The notes under the pieces were generated by a model. The model ran no database searches. It was not told the DNA's origin and was given only the letters and a program-made list of their open reading frames with translations. A DNA stretch of 64,000 nucleotides from Nannocystis punicea (GTDB lineage Bacteria > Myxococcota_A > Polyangia > Nannocystales > Nannocystaceae). A program made the translations under genes and the position numbers. Each line of letters starts with the position of its first letter. Position 1 is the first letter of the stretch. The stretch covers positions 13,041,501-13,105,500 of the forward strand of contig NZ_CP114040.1 in assembly GCF_026965555.1 (NCBI RefSeq), in the 5' to 3' direction. Positions 1 to 8,876 of the stretch are shown here, one piece after another.

Positions 1-2
1 GG

Positions 3-1064
3 GCGGTGCTGGCGCGGGCGTTCCGCATCGAGGCGCTGCGCAACGTCGCCGAGGCGTCGATCCGCGCGGTCGACCGGCTCGGCGCGGTGCTCGACGCGCA
101 CGCGCGCAGCGGCAGGCCGGTCGACATCGGCGCGCAGATGCGGCGGCTGACGCTGCAGGTGATCGCGGAGGCGACGCTGCAGATGCCGCCGCACCAGAGC
201 GACGACGTGCTGCCGCGGCTGTACGAGCCGCTGGTGGAAGAGGCCAACAAGCGGGTCTGGCAGCCCTTCCGCGGCTACCTGCCGATGCCGGCGAAGTTCC
301 GCTACGACCGCTCGCTGGCCCAGCTCGACGCGTTCTTGCTCGGCAAGATCCGCGCGCGCCTGCAGGCCCGGCGCGCCGACCCTCAGGCCCGTCCGGCCGA
401 CATGCTCGACATGATGCTCATCAGCCTCGACGACGGCGGCTGGACCGACGACAGCGAGCGCCTCGTCAGCGACGAGCTCAAGACCATGCTGTTCGCCGGC
501 CACGACACCTCGAGCGCGATGCTGACGTGGACGCTGCACGCGCTGACGCAGCAGCCGGCCGAGCTGGAGCGCCTGCGGGCCGACGCGGCGACCGTGTGGA
601 AGGGCGAGGGCATGCCCGACTACGAGCAGCTCAAGCGGCTCGACTTCGCCGGGGCGTGCCTCAAGGAGGCGCTGCGGCTCTACAACATCGTGCCGATCGT
701 CGTGCGCGAGGCGGTGGTCGACGACACCTTCGGCGCGCTCGTCATCCCGCGCGGCACCAAGGTGATGATCCACATGCAGGCGCTGCACAAGGACCCGCGC
801 CACTGGCCCGAGCCCGAGGCGTTCCGGCCCGACCGCTTCCTCGGCGACGAGCCGGTCGGCCACCGCTGGCTGCCCTTCATCGCCGGCCCGCGCAGCTGCG
901 TCGGCCAGCACTTCTCGCTGCTCGAGGCGAAGATCGTGCTGTCCCGCCTGGCGCTGCGCTACGACTTCGAACCTGTCCCCGGGAACAGCGACGCGCGTCA
1001 TCGCTTCAACATCCCGGTGGGCCCGCGCGGGAGCATCCGCATGCACGTGCGGCCGCGGGCGTAG
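3..1064 (+). CDS. Cytochrome P450, 5' end outside window
   Basis: Haem-thiolate monooxygenase; the open frame runs in from the left edge, so about the first quarter of the protein is missing. The I-helix oxygen-activation motif AGHDTS is at 496-513, the ExxR motif (EALR) at 666-677 and the haem-binding loop FIAGPRSCVG with its cysteine at about 876-905. Spacing and order are those of a complete C-terminal P450 domain. The substrate cannot be read from sequence. The last 110 bp or so (from 951) are the source of degenerate tandem copies that follow the stop codon. A sterol-desaturase-family gene lies 12 kb downstream, but no operon links the two. Confidence 0.95.
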   Translation, partial: AVLARAFRIEALRNVAEASIRAVDRLGAVLDAHARSGRPVDIGAQMRRLTLQVIAEATLQMPPHQSDDVLPRLYEPLVEEANKRVWQPFRGYLPMPAKFRYDRSLAQLDAFLLGKIRARLQARRADPQARPADMLDMMLISLDDGGWTDDSERLVSDELKTMLFAGHDTSSAMLTWTLHALTQQPAELERLRADAATVWKGEGMPDYEQLKRLDFAGACLKEALRLYNIVPIVVREAVVDDTFGALVIPRGTKVMIHMQALHKDPRHWPEPEAFRPDRFLGDEPVGHRWLPFIAGPRSCVGQHFSLLEAKIVLSRLALRYDFEPVPGNSDARHRFNIPVGPRGSIRMHVRPRA

Positions 1065-1400
1065 CGGGCCTCGCGGACATGTCGGGCGCCGGCGCTGCGC
1101 CACGACTTCGAGCCTGTCCCCGAGGACATGGAGCCCCCCCCGGCGAGCATCCGCATGTACGTGCGGCCGCGGGCGTAACTGGCCCTGCGGACATGTCGGG
1201 CGCCGGCGCTGCGCCACGACTTAGAACCTGTCCCCGAGGACATGGAGCCCCGACGAGCATCGCACGCGCGTGCGGCCGCGGGATTATCTGTCCTCGCGGA
1301 CAGGTTAGATCGGTGCCACAGGTTAGAACCTGTCCCCGAGGACATGGGCGCGCGCCACCGCTTCGACACCCCTGTGACCCCTGCGGACGAGCATCCCCGC
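951..1400 (+). repeat. Degenerate tandem copies of the P450 3' end
   Basis: The stretch starting GCGCTGCGCTACGACTTCGA at 951 recurs at 1092 and 1206, and its later part again near 1322. The second copy still translates in phase (HDFEPVPEDME... to VRPRA-stop); the third has an internal TAG. Each copy carries a dyad such as CCTGTCCCCGAGGACATG (1113-1130). The copies look like decaying duplications of a gene end, not an independent gene. Confidence 0.8.
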
Positions 1401-2246
1401 GCTCGTCCGGTCGCAGGCGGGCGCCGCGGGCGTCGACGGCCTCGCGGACATGTCTCGGCGGGGCGCGGGCGATCGCCTTCGTCGAGCTCGCAGCGCTCGC
1501 GGCGGATGGCGAGAGCGAGCCGGTACGGATGTGCTCGCGGGCGTGCCACGAATGGGAGGCGAGCGAATGCCGGGACGCCGGCGTTGCCTGTATGACGGGA
1601 CATGTCGGGACAGCGCGGGCCACCGATACGGCGAGCGAGGGGCGGGGAGCGCCGGGGCACCGGCGTAACCTGTCTGATAGGACATGCCGGGACAGCGGGC
1701 CACCGATACGGCGAGCGAGGGGCGGGGAGCGCCGGGGCGCAGGCGTGACCTGTCTGATGGGACATGCCGGAACAGGGCGGTCGCCGATACCACGACCGCG
1801 GATGTCCTCACGGGCATGCCATCGACGGACGCCCTTATGAGCTGTCCCGAGGGACATGCGCCGCTCGCAGACGCCACCTGACACGGAAGACAGGTCGCGC
1901 GCTCGGGACGGCCCCGAGGGGCTGGATCGCTCGAGCCGCGGGCTGGCGAGCTCTGCCGGGCGCAGGCGTCCGCGGAGCGGCCGGAGGTCCGGCGGGCTCG
2001 GCCGGGGCGCCGTATCCCATGTCCCGGGGGACAGGTACATCGATCGGACAGGATTCGCGGGGGGCGAGGGCGGTCATCCTGTCTCAAAGGGCATGTCCAC
2101 CTTCGACGCTCGTCTCGTCGCGTCCGCACGCGCGGAGCTCCACGCGCGAGTTGCGGGCGCGAGCGCGGGCGCGAGCTTGCATATCGCTACCAGGACCCAC
2201 CATGTGCTGAAGCGACGCGCATCGACAGATCTGCGGGAGCTCCGCT
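1401..2246. repeat. Intergenic region with an 80-82 bp tandem repeat and dyad elements
   Basis: No convincing gene. Three copies of an 80-82 bp unit begin with CCTGTMTGA...GGACATG at 1587, 1669 and 1749; the shared body contains CACCGATACGGCGAGCGAGG. Further single dyads lie at about 1840-1859, 2018-2036 and 2077-2097. Open frames here shift between strands and have no domain or ribosome-site support. Confidence 0.7.
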
Positions 2247-3548
2247 ATGCAGGACGGGTCTATGTCGATACGCCGTCGAAGCGTCCTGCACGGCCTCGGG
2301 ATCGGTCTGGTGGCCGCCCCCTTTTTAAATCTTCTGTCGGCGCCGAGCACTCGGGCCGAGGGTGGGCCGACGGCGCGGCGGCTGATCGTGTTCTTCAGCC
2401 CCAACGGCACGATCCCGCAGCACTGGAAGCCGAGCGGGACCGAGACCGACTTCGCCTTCCCGGCGGGGTCGATCCTCGAGCCGCTGGCGGACATTCAGGA
2501 CCGGCTCATCGTGGTCGAGGGCCTCGACTTCTTCGGCGCCGACAACCACGAGGGCGGCATGGCGGCGATGTTGACCGCCAGCGGCACCGCCTCCGACGAG
2601 TCGGGCGGGATGTCGATCGATCAATTCGTGGCCCAGCAGATCGGTCAGGACACTCGCTTCGCCTCGCTCGAGTTCGGCGTCCAGACGTCGGCGTGGGGCG
2701 GCGGGGTGCAGACGCGCATGTCGTACTCGGCCCCGAAGGAGTGGGTCACGCCCGACGACGATCCGGCCCACGTGTACGGCCGGCTGTTCGGCGACTTCAT
2801 GGGCGGGGACGAGGCCGCGGCGGCGCTGCGGGCCCGGCGTCAGCGCGTGGTCGACCTGCTGGTCGACGAGGCCAGCGCGCTGCGCGGGCGGCTCGGCAGC
2901 GAGGAGCGGCCCAAGCTCGACGCGCACCTCGACGCGCTGGCCAAGGTCGAGAAGGGGTTGATGGGCGCTGTTGGCTGCGGCCTGCCCGACGCGCCGATGG
3001 GTGGGGGTACGCAGGACAACGCCAACTTCCCGGCGATCACGACCGCGCAGATCGACATGATGGTCGCGGCGCTGGCGTGCGACATGACGCGGGTGGCGTC
3101 GCTGCAGCTGTCGCACACCGTCAGCCCGACGGTGTGCTCGTGGCTCGGCGTGGCCGAGGGGCATCACTCGCTGTCGCACATCGACGACTCGAACCAGGCC
3201 GGGGTGGCGCAGTTCGTCCAGTGCGAGCGGTGGATGGCCGAGCAGTTCAAGTACCTGGTGGAGAAGCTGGCGGCGACGCCCGAGGCCGACATGCAGGGCT
3301 CGATGCTCGACAACTCGGTGGTGCTGTGGGCCAAGGAGATGGGCGACTCGCGGCTGCACACCTGCGCCGGCGTGCCGTTCGTGATCGCCGGCGGCGCTGG
3401 CGGGCGCTGGCAGACCGGGCGCTACCTCAAGTTCAACGGCGAGTCGCACGGCAAGCTGATGGTCTCGCTGTGTCAGGCGCTGGGTCTGACCAATGAGACC
3501 TTCGGCAACCCCATGGTCGGCAACGGCCCGCTTCCGGGTCTGGTGTGA
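2247..3548 (+). CDS. DUF1552 (HXXSHH-type) secreted protein, copy 1
   Basis: Member of the DUF1552/PF07586 family of unknown function, found mainly in planctomycetes and myxobacteria. The N-terminus has an Arg-rich start (SIRRRSVLHG), a hydrophobic stretch and an AxA-like site, consistent with Tat export to the periplasm. The family signature region reads GHHSLSHID near residue 308, with the last His of HXXSHH replaced by Ile. GGAG lies 7 nt before the chosen ATG; ATG 2262 (MSIRRRS) is an equally good alternative. The stop is 11 nt before the DUF1592 gene and the two form an operon. It is about 433 residues, normal for the family. Confidence 0.9.
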   Translation: MQDGSMSIRRRSVLHGLGIGLVAAPFLNLLSAPSTRAEGGPTARRLIVFFSPNGTIPQHWKPSGTETDFAFPAGSILEPLADIQDRLIVVEGLDFFGADNHEGGMAAMLTASGTASDESGGMSIDQFVAQQIGQDTRFASLEFGVQTSAWGGGVQTRMSYSAPKEWVTPDDDPAHVYGRLFGDFMGGDEAAAALRARRQRVVDLLVDEASALRGRLGSEERPKLDAHLDALAKVEKGLMGAVGCGLPDAPMGGGTQDNANFPAITTAQIDMMVAALACDMTRVASLQLSHTVSPTVCSWLGVAEGHHSLSHIDDSNQAGVAQFVQCERWMAEQFKYLVEKLAATPEADMQGSMLDNSVVLWAKEMGDSRLHTCAGVPFVIAGGAGGRWQTGRYLKFNGESHGKLMVSLCQALGLTNETFGNPMVGNGPLPGLV

Positions 3549-3559
3549 GGAGGACGACC

Positions 3560-5971
3560 ATGCGCAAGCTTCACCCGAGCGACCTGGCGATCTTCCTGAG
3601 CCTCGCCGCCTGTCAGAACAACGGCGGCGGCGCGGTCACCGACGGCGACGGCGACACCGCGGGCACCGGCACGAGCATGAGCAGCGGCGACGTCGACCCC
3701 ACCGACGGCGGCGGCGGCTGCCCGAGCGACGCGCAGTTCTTCGAGACTCGCGTGTGGGCGCCGATCCTCAGCAAGACGTGCATCACCTGCCACAACCCGG
3801 ACGGGCTGGCCAAGGACACGCGGATGGTCCTCCAGGCCGAGGGCGAGGAGGGCTGGCTCGAGCACAACTTCGCGGCGGCCAAGGAGGTCGCGCTCGACGA
3901 CGACGGCGGCACGTCGATCCTGCTGCTCAAGCCGACCAACCAGCACCCCGACATGCACAAGGGCGGGATGGTCGTCACGCCCGACACCGAGGCCTACGAC
4001 GCGCTGGCGGAGTTCGTCGCCCGCAGCCAGGGCACGTTCTCGTGCACCGCGCCCGACGGCGAGGGCGCGGCCGGCTGCGACGAGGGCGGCGCGGGCGTGC
4101 GGCGGGTGCGACGGCTCAGCCACGTCGAGTACAACCGAACCCTCGTGGCGGTGCTCGGCGGGCCGACCGACCTCGGGCTCGGCTTCGCGGCCGACACCGT
4201 GGTGCAGGGTTATACGAACAACGCCGGGGCGCTGGTGGTCTCGGGGCTGCTCGCCGACCAGTACCGCGACGCGGCCGAGAAGGTCGCCGACCAGATCGTC
4301 GCCGACCTGCCGGCGCGCCTCGGCTGCGACCCGCAGGCCGACGGCGAGGAGGCGTGCGCGCACGACTTCATCGCCCGCTTCGGCAAGCAGGTGTACCGAA
4401 GGCCGCTCACCGCCGACGAGCAGGCGCGCTACGAGCTGCTGTGGAAGGAGGCCGCGGCGATCGAGAAATTCGCGGGCGGGATCCGCTGGACCATCGCGGC
4501 GATGTTGCAGTCGCCCGGGTTCCTCTACCGCACCGAGCTCGGCGAGCACGCGGGCGAGGGCATCTATCAGCTCACGCCGTACGAGCTCGCCAGCGAGCTG
4601 TCGTACCTCATCGTCGGCGGCCCGCCCGACGACGAACTGATGGCCGCTGCGGATGACGGGACCTTGAAAGATCTGGACGTGCTGCGGATGCAGGCCGCCC
4701 GCCTCCTCGCCAGCGCCGACGCCGACGCCACCCTGCATCGCTTCGTCGACGAGTGGCTGCACATCGATCGCCTGCGCACCGTGCCGCGCGACGCGATGCT
4801 GTACCCGGAGCTGACGCCGCAGATCCGCGAGGCCATGCTGGGCGAGACGCACCGGTTCGTCGGCGACGTGTACCGCAGCGGCGGTTCGCTGGCGGAGCTG
4901 CTGACCGCCGACTACTCGTTCATGACCGACGAGCTGGCGAGTTACTACGGCGTCGAGGCCGGCGCGGGCGAGCCCGACCTGGGGGGCTTCAAGCGCGCCG
5001 ACACCGGCTCGGCCGCGGGCCTTCTGGTTCGAGGGGCGGTGATGACGACGCACGCGCTGCCGACGTCGTCGTCGCCGATCCACCGCGGCAAGCTGGTGCG
5101 CGAGCGACTGCTGTGCCAGGACATGCCGCCGCCGCCGCCGGCGCTCGACACCTCGCCGCCGCCGGTCGACCCGAGCCTGAGCACGCGCGAGCGCTACACC
5201 CAGCACTCGGCCGATGCGACCTGCGCCGGCTGTCACTCGCGCATCGACCCGATCGGCTTCGGCTTCGAGGGCTACGACGCGGTCGGTCGCACGCGCACGA
5301 TGGACGGGATCCACGCGATCGACGCGAGCGGGGAGATCCTCCTCACCGACAACACCAACGGCAGCTTCGACGGCGCGGACGAGATGGCGCAGCTGCTGGC
5401 GGGCAGCCCCGACGTCGAGGCCTGCTACACGCTGCAGTGGGCCCGCTACGCCGTCGGCTCGGCGGCGGGCAGCGAGCTGCAGTGCGTGCAGGACGACCTG
5501 ACGGCCGCGTTCGTCGAGGCGGAGGGCCGGCTCGACAGCCTGGTGCTGGCGCTGGTCGGCACGCGGTTCTTCCGCGAGCGCGGCGGGGCGCCGAGCGGCG
5601 ACGGCGACCCGACGACGGGCGGCGATCCGACGACGGGTGGCGATCCGACCACCGGCGACGAGACGACGACGAGCGGCGGCACGACCACCGGCGAGCCGGA
5701 GCCGGGGCCGATGACGTCGCCGGGCATCGACGTGCAGGTGACGCAGGACTCGAAGTGGGAGCAGGGCGAGTGCAACTCGGTCACGGTGATCAACACGACC
5801 GACGCGCCGATCGTCTGGCAGGTCGTGCTCGGCCTGCAGGGCACGATCCAGAACGCGTGGAACGCCAAGTACATGCAGGACGGCACGCACCTGGTGTGGA
5901 CCGGCGAGGCCTACAACGCCGAGGTCGCGGCCCAGGGGACGACGAGCTTCGGCTTCTGCATCCTCTACTGA
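3560..5971 (+). CDS. DUF1592-family cytochrome-like lipoprotein fused to a CBM2-like domain
   Basis: About 803 residues. A short signal ends in a lipobox-like LAAC, followed by an acidic Gly/Thr linker. A CxxCH motif (CITCH, residues 74-78) suggests haem c. The DUF1587/1592/1588/1585-type body follows, with a second CxxCH (CAGCH) near residue 555 in the usual CHSRIDPIGFGFE context. A Thr/Gly linker (GDPTTGGDPTTG, repeated) then leads to an 85-residue C-terminal domain with ECNSVTVINT, a central NAWNA and a TTSFGFC end, the pattern of family-2 carbohydrate-binding modules. Cytochrome part and DUF1552 partner are standard; the CBM2-like tail is unusual. It suggests surface binding to polysaccharide, which is inference. 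The start at 3560 has GAGGAGG just upstream. Confidence 0.88.
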   Translation: MRKLHPSDLAIFLSLAACQNNGGGAVTDGDGDTAGTGTSMSSGDVDPTDGGGGCPSDAQFFETRVWAPILSKTCITCHNPDGLAKDTRMVLQAEGEEGWLEHNFAAAKEVALDDDGGTSILLLKPTNQHPDMHKGGMVVTPDTEAYDALAEFVARSQGTFSCTAPDGEGAAGCDEGGAGVRRVRRLSHVEYNRTLVAVLGGPTDLGLGFAADTVVQGYTNNAGALVVSGLLADQYRDAAEKVADQIVADLPARLGCDPQADGEEACAHDFIARFGKQVYRRPLTADEQARYELLWKEAAAIEKFAGGIRWTIAAMLQSPGFLYRTELGEHAGEGIYQLTPYELASELSYLIVGGPPDDELMAAADDGTLKDLDVLRMQAARLLASADADATLHRFVDEWLHIDRLRTVPRDAMLYPELTPQIREAMLGETHRFVGDVYRSGGSLAELLTADYSFMTDELASYYGVEAGAGEPDLGGFKRADTGSAAGLLVRGAVMTTHALPTSSSPIHRGKLVRERLLCQDMPPPPPALDTSPPPVDPSLSTRERYTQHSADATCAGCHSRIDPIGFGFEGYDAVGRTRTMDGIHAIDASGEILLTDNTNGSFDGADEMAQLLAGSPDVEACYTLQWARYAVGSAAGSELQCVQDDLTAAFVEAEGRLDSLVLALVGTRFFRERGGAPSGDGDPTTGGDPTTGGDPTTGDETTTSGGTTTGEPEPGPMTSPGIDVQVTQDSKWEQGECNSVTVINTTDAPIVWQVVLGLQGTIQNAWNAKYMQDGTHLVWTGEAYNAEVAAQGTTSFGFCILY

Positions 5972-5975
5972 GGAA

Positions 5976-6500
5976 TCAACGATCGACCATGGTCGCGTAG
6001 CGCCCAGGCTCGCGGTCGTGGTCGACGCGCGTGACGATCGCGTCGGGACCGTCGGCCCGATCGACGGCGAGCACGCCGTCGAGGTGGTCGAGCTCGTGCT
6101 GCAGCAGCTCCGACTCGTTGCGAGGAAGACGCTCGCGCAGATGGAGCCGCCCCTCCTCGTCGAGGCTTTTGATGGAGATCGATGTCCACCGCCGGACCCG
6201 CACGAGCAGCTCTGGAAAGCACATGCAGTCGTCCCAGAGGGTGAAGGTCTCGTCGCTGTGCCGCACGATCTCGGGGTTCACGAGGGTGCGTGGGCCGTCG
6301 CCGAGGTTCATGGCGACGAGGCGCAGGTCGATGCCGAGCTGCGGCGCCGCGATCGCGCGACCGAAGCCGTGCTCGGCGCGGAAGTCGGCGAGCGCGCGAT
6401 GGAGGCGCGCGACGGCCTCGGGAAACTCGGGCGCCGCGAGGTCGACGGGGCGGGCGATCGCACGCAAGCGCGGGTCGCCGAGGCGGAGGATCGCGGACAC
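5976..6500 (-). CDS. def: Peptide deformylase-like protein
   Basis: Metal-dependent removal of N-formyl from nascent proteins is the expected role. Three family motifs are visible in order: GFGRAIAAPQLG (motif 1, GxGxAAxQ, with an extra residue), DDCMCFPELL (motif 2, metal-binding Cys) and QHELDHLDG (motif 3, HExxH). The protein is about 174 residues, normal for the family. The best start is GTG at 6500 (VSAILRLGDP). Motif 2 departs from EGCLS of housekeeping enzymes, so this may be a divergent or secondary deformylase. It ends 4 nt from the convergent DUF1592 gene, leaving no room for a separate terminator. Confidence 0.85.
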   Translation of the reverse strand: MSAILRLGDPRLRAIARPVDLAAPEFPEAVARLHRALADFRAEHGFGRAIAAPQLGIDLRLVAMNLGDGPRTLVNPEIVRHSDETFTLWDDCMCFPELLVRVRRWTSISIKSLDEEGRLHLRERLPRNESELLQHELDHLDGVLAVDRADGPDAIVTRVDHDREPGRYATMVDR

Positions 6501-6518
6501 GCGAGGACCATCGCACGT

Positions 6519-6542
6519 CGCGACACCAAAGGAGGTGTCGCG
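6519..6542. promoter_or_regulatory. 9-bp inverted repeat upstream of the divergent deformylase and oxidoreductase genes
   Basis: CGCGACACC (6519-6527) and GGTGTCGCG (6534-6542) pair perfectly around the loop AAAGGA. It lies 19 nt upstream of the deformylase start. It may be an operator or an RNA hairpin; which is not decidable here. Confidence 0.5.
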
Positions 6543-6686
6543 CCTGCCCAGCGGGTGGCGACTGCGGGCGAGGACGTCGCGGGGACGGGAGCGGCGCTCG
6601 ATTCGGCGTCCTGCTGCGCGCGAAAAAAATCGTGTCACGCCGCGCCAGGGCTGCCTCGTCATGCCGGGGAACCAGGAGAACTCGAC

Positions 6687-7847
6687 ATGACCCCGCATCT
6701 CGTCGTCATCGGCACCGGTTACGCTGGCCTGCTCGCCGCCCTTCGGGCTTCGCGGATCGCCCGCGGCCGCGTCGCGGTCACCCTCGTGGGTGCCAGCGAT
6801 CAGCTCGTCGAGCGCGTCCGCCTCCACGAGCAGGCGGCGACCGGCCGCAGCGTCGCGCGCCCCGTCGCCGAGCTGATCGCAGGCACGGCGGTGCGCTTCG
6901 TGAAGGCGCGGGCGCTCGAAGTCGCGCCCCGGCGGCTCGTCACCGACACCGGTGTGCTCGAATTCGACCGCGCTATCGTGTGCACCGGCGGCGCGGTCGA
7001 CCTCGAGCTCGTGCCTGGCGCGCGCGAGCACGCCCTTGCCATCGACGGCGACCGCATCGTCCGGCTGTTCAGCGAGGCGCGGCGCGTTGCCGAGCGCGGC
7101 GGCCGGCTTGCCGTGTGCGGCGGCGGTCTCACCGGCATCGAGATCGCCACGGAGCTGGCCGAGGCGCTGCCTGGCCTGCGGGTCGAGCTGGTCTCGGCGA
7201 GCGAAATCGCGCCGGCGCTCGGCCCCAAGGCACGCGAGCACGCGCGGGCAGCCCTGAAGCGCCTGGGCGTGACGGTGCGGGAGGGGGTGCGGGTCACGGC
7301 GGTGGCGGCCGACCACCTCGACACGGAGGCCGGGCGGATCGACTTCGACCTGTGCGCCTGGGCGGCCGGCTTCCGGGCGGTGCCGCTGCTTGCCGGGCTC
7401 GGCTTGCCGATGGCGGCCGACGGGCGGGTGATCGTCGACCGCGAGCTCCACGCCCGGCCGGACCTGCTGGTCGCGGGCGACGCTGCGGCCTTCGCGGTGG
7501 CCGGCGGCGGCTGGCTCGCGGCCGGCTGCAAGACCGCGATGCCGATGGCGGCGCACGCGGCCGACACTGCGGTGGCCGAGCTGACCGGCGGCGCCGCCAG
7601 CGGGTTCCGGTTCGCCGACCCGGGGTACTGCGTGAGCCTGGGGCGGCGGGATGGCATCGTGCAGCTCATGGACGCGGCCGGGCGGCCGGGGGAGCGGATC
7701 GTGACCGGACGAGTGGGGGCGTGGCTCAAGGAGCGGGTGTGCCGCTACACGGTGATGGCGCTGCGGGCCGAGCAGCGGCGGCTGCTGGCGTACCGCTGGA
7801 AGCGCGGGCCGTCGCGGTCGCTGGTGGCGGTGGAGGCGGTGCAATGA
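6687..7847 (+). CDS. FAD-dependent NADH dehydrogenase-like oxidoreductase
   Basis: A 386-residue flavoprotein of the type II NADH dehydrogenase/pyridine nucleotide-disulphide oxidoreductase fold. The N-terminal FAD Rossmann motif is VIGTGYAGLLAA, a second nucleotide-binding motif is VCGGGLTGIEIATELAE in the middle, and a C-terminal FAD contact LLVAGDAAAF follows. GGAG precedes the ATG at 6687. Its stop overlaps the start of the ECF41 sigma gene (ATGA), so the two are translationally coupled. Oxidoreductases, carboxymuconolactone decarboxylases or epimerases are the usual partners of ECF41 sigma factors, so this is probably the partner, and likely target, of the next gene. Confidence 0.9.
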   Translation: MTPHLVVIGTGYAGLLAALRASRIARGRVAVTLVGASDQLVERVRLHEQAATGRSVARPVAELIAGTAVRFVKARALEVAPRRLVTDTGVLEFDRAIVCTGGAVDLELVPGAREHALAIDGDRIVRLFSEARRVAERGGRLAVCGGGLTGIEIATELAEALPGLRVELVSASEIAPALGPKAREHARAALKRLGVTVREGVRVTAVAADHLDTEAGRIDFDLCAWAAGFRAVPLLAGLGLPMAADGRVIVDRELHARPDLLVAGDAAAFAVAGGGWLAAGCKTAMPMAAHAADTAVAELTGGAASGFRFADPGYCVSLGRRDGIVQLMDAAGRPGERIVTGRVGAWLKERVCRYTVMALRAEQRRLLAYRWKRGPSRSLVAVEAVQ

Positions 7848-8701
7848 GCCCCGACGACGCGGCGGAGCTGTTCGGGGCCCATCGTTCGCGGCTGTTCGGG
7901 CTGGCGTATCGCATGCTCGGCAGCGCGGCCGAGGCCGAGGACGTGCTGCAGGAGGCGCACGTGCGCTGGCAGGCGGCCGAGCACGAGACGATCGAGGCGC
8001 CCGGCGGGTGGCTGACGACGGTCGTCTCGCGGCTGTGCCTCGACCAGCTGAAGTCGGCCCGCACGCGGCGCGAGGCCTACGTCGGCACATGGTTGCCCGA
8101 GCCGCTGCCGACCGAGCGCCTGGCGGAGTCGCCGGATCTGGAGTCGATCTCGCTCGCCTTCCTCGTCCTGCTCGAGGCCCTGAGCCCGCTCGAGCGGGCC
8201 GTCTTCGTGCTGCGCGAGGTGTTTGATTACGACTTCGCCGAGGTCGCCGCGATCGTCGGCCGCGAGGAGGCGGCGTGCCGGCAGCTGGCCCACCGGGCGC
8301 GCGAGCACGTGCGCTCGAAGCGGCCGCGGTTCGCCCGCTCGCGCGAGCAGCACGAGCAGCTGCTGGGGGCCTTCCTCGGGGCGATCGCCCAGGGCGACCT
8401 CGACGGGCTGCAGCGGCTGCTCGCCGACGACGTGGTCGCCTGGTCGGACGGCGGCGGGCGGGCGCGGGCGGCTCGCAACCCGGTGTTCGGGCCCGACCGC
8501 GTGGCTCGCTTCATGATCGGGACCGCCAAGAAGGGCGGCGCCCACGGCACGCTCTCGCTGGTGGAGATCAACGGCTGGCCGGCCGCGGTGCTGTGGGACG
8601 ACGGCGTGGCGCTGGCGGCGATCTCGATCGAGACCGACGGCCAGAAGATCCACTCGCTGCAGCTCCTCGTCAATCCGGACAAGCTGGCGGCGCTGCACTG
8701 A
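7844..8701 (+). CDS. ECF41-family RNA polymerase sigma factor
   Basis: Sigma-2 and sigma-4 domains occupy about residues 1-165 (FGLAYRMLGSAAEAEDVLQE and a C-terminal HTH). A SnoaL-like C-terminal extension follows. It has the two ECF41 hallmarks, DGGGR near residue 200 and NPDKL near residue 276. In this family the extension acts in place of an anti-sigma factor, with NPDKL contributing to both activation and inhibition. The 4-nt overlap with the upstream oxidoreductase makes a two-gene unit. No autoregulated promoter was identified with confidence. Confidence 0.92.
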   Translation: MSPDDAAELFGAHRSRLFGLAYRMLGSAAEAEDVLQEAHVRWQAAEHETIEAPGGWLTTVVSRLCLDQLKSARTRREAYVGTWLPEPLPTERLAESPDLESISLAFLVLLEALSPLERAVFVLREVFDYDFAEVAAIVGREEAACRQLAHRAREHVRSKRPRFARSREQHEQLLGAFLGAIAQGDLDGLQRLLADDVVAWSDGGGRARAARNPVFGPDRVARFMIGTAKKGGAHGTLSLVEINGWPAAVLWDDGVALAAISIETDGQKIHSLQLLVNPDKLAALH

Positions 8702-8876
8702 TGATGTCTGTTCGGACATGCCTTAAAGGGCATGTCCGGATGGACATGTTTTATGAGGCATGCGCGGGGGCCAGCGTGGCGGCTCCCCTCGCCGTGCAGT
8801 CGGCTCGCTTCCGTGCCGCTGACTCGAGGCGTCCAGATTCTTATGCCTTCTGAGGGCATGTTCGGGAGGACATGTT
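8702..8876. repeat. Dyad-element cluster between convergent genes
   Basis: Several copies of the dispersed dyad: GGACATGCC-TTAAA-GGGCATGTCC at about 8713-8732, then GGACATGTTTTATGAGGCATG, then GGGCATGTTCGGGAGGACATGTTTTAGGAGACATG at 8853-8886. The last copy supplies the stop codon and final residues of the convergent kinase-like gene. Confidence 0.75.

Noticed and set aside
5976..8090. A 704-residue minus-strand frame ending in the deformylase
   Set aside because: Only the last 174 residues have deformylase motifs. The rest is antisense to the FAD oxidoreductase and ECF41 genes, so the gene is taken to start at GTG 6500.
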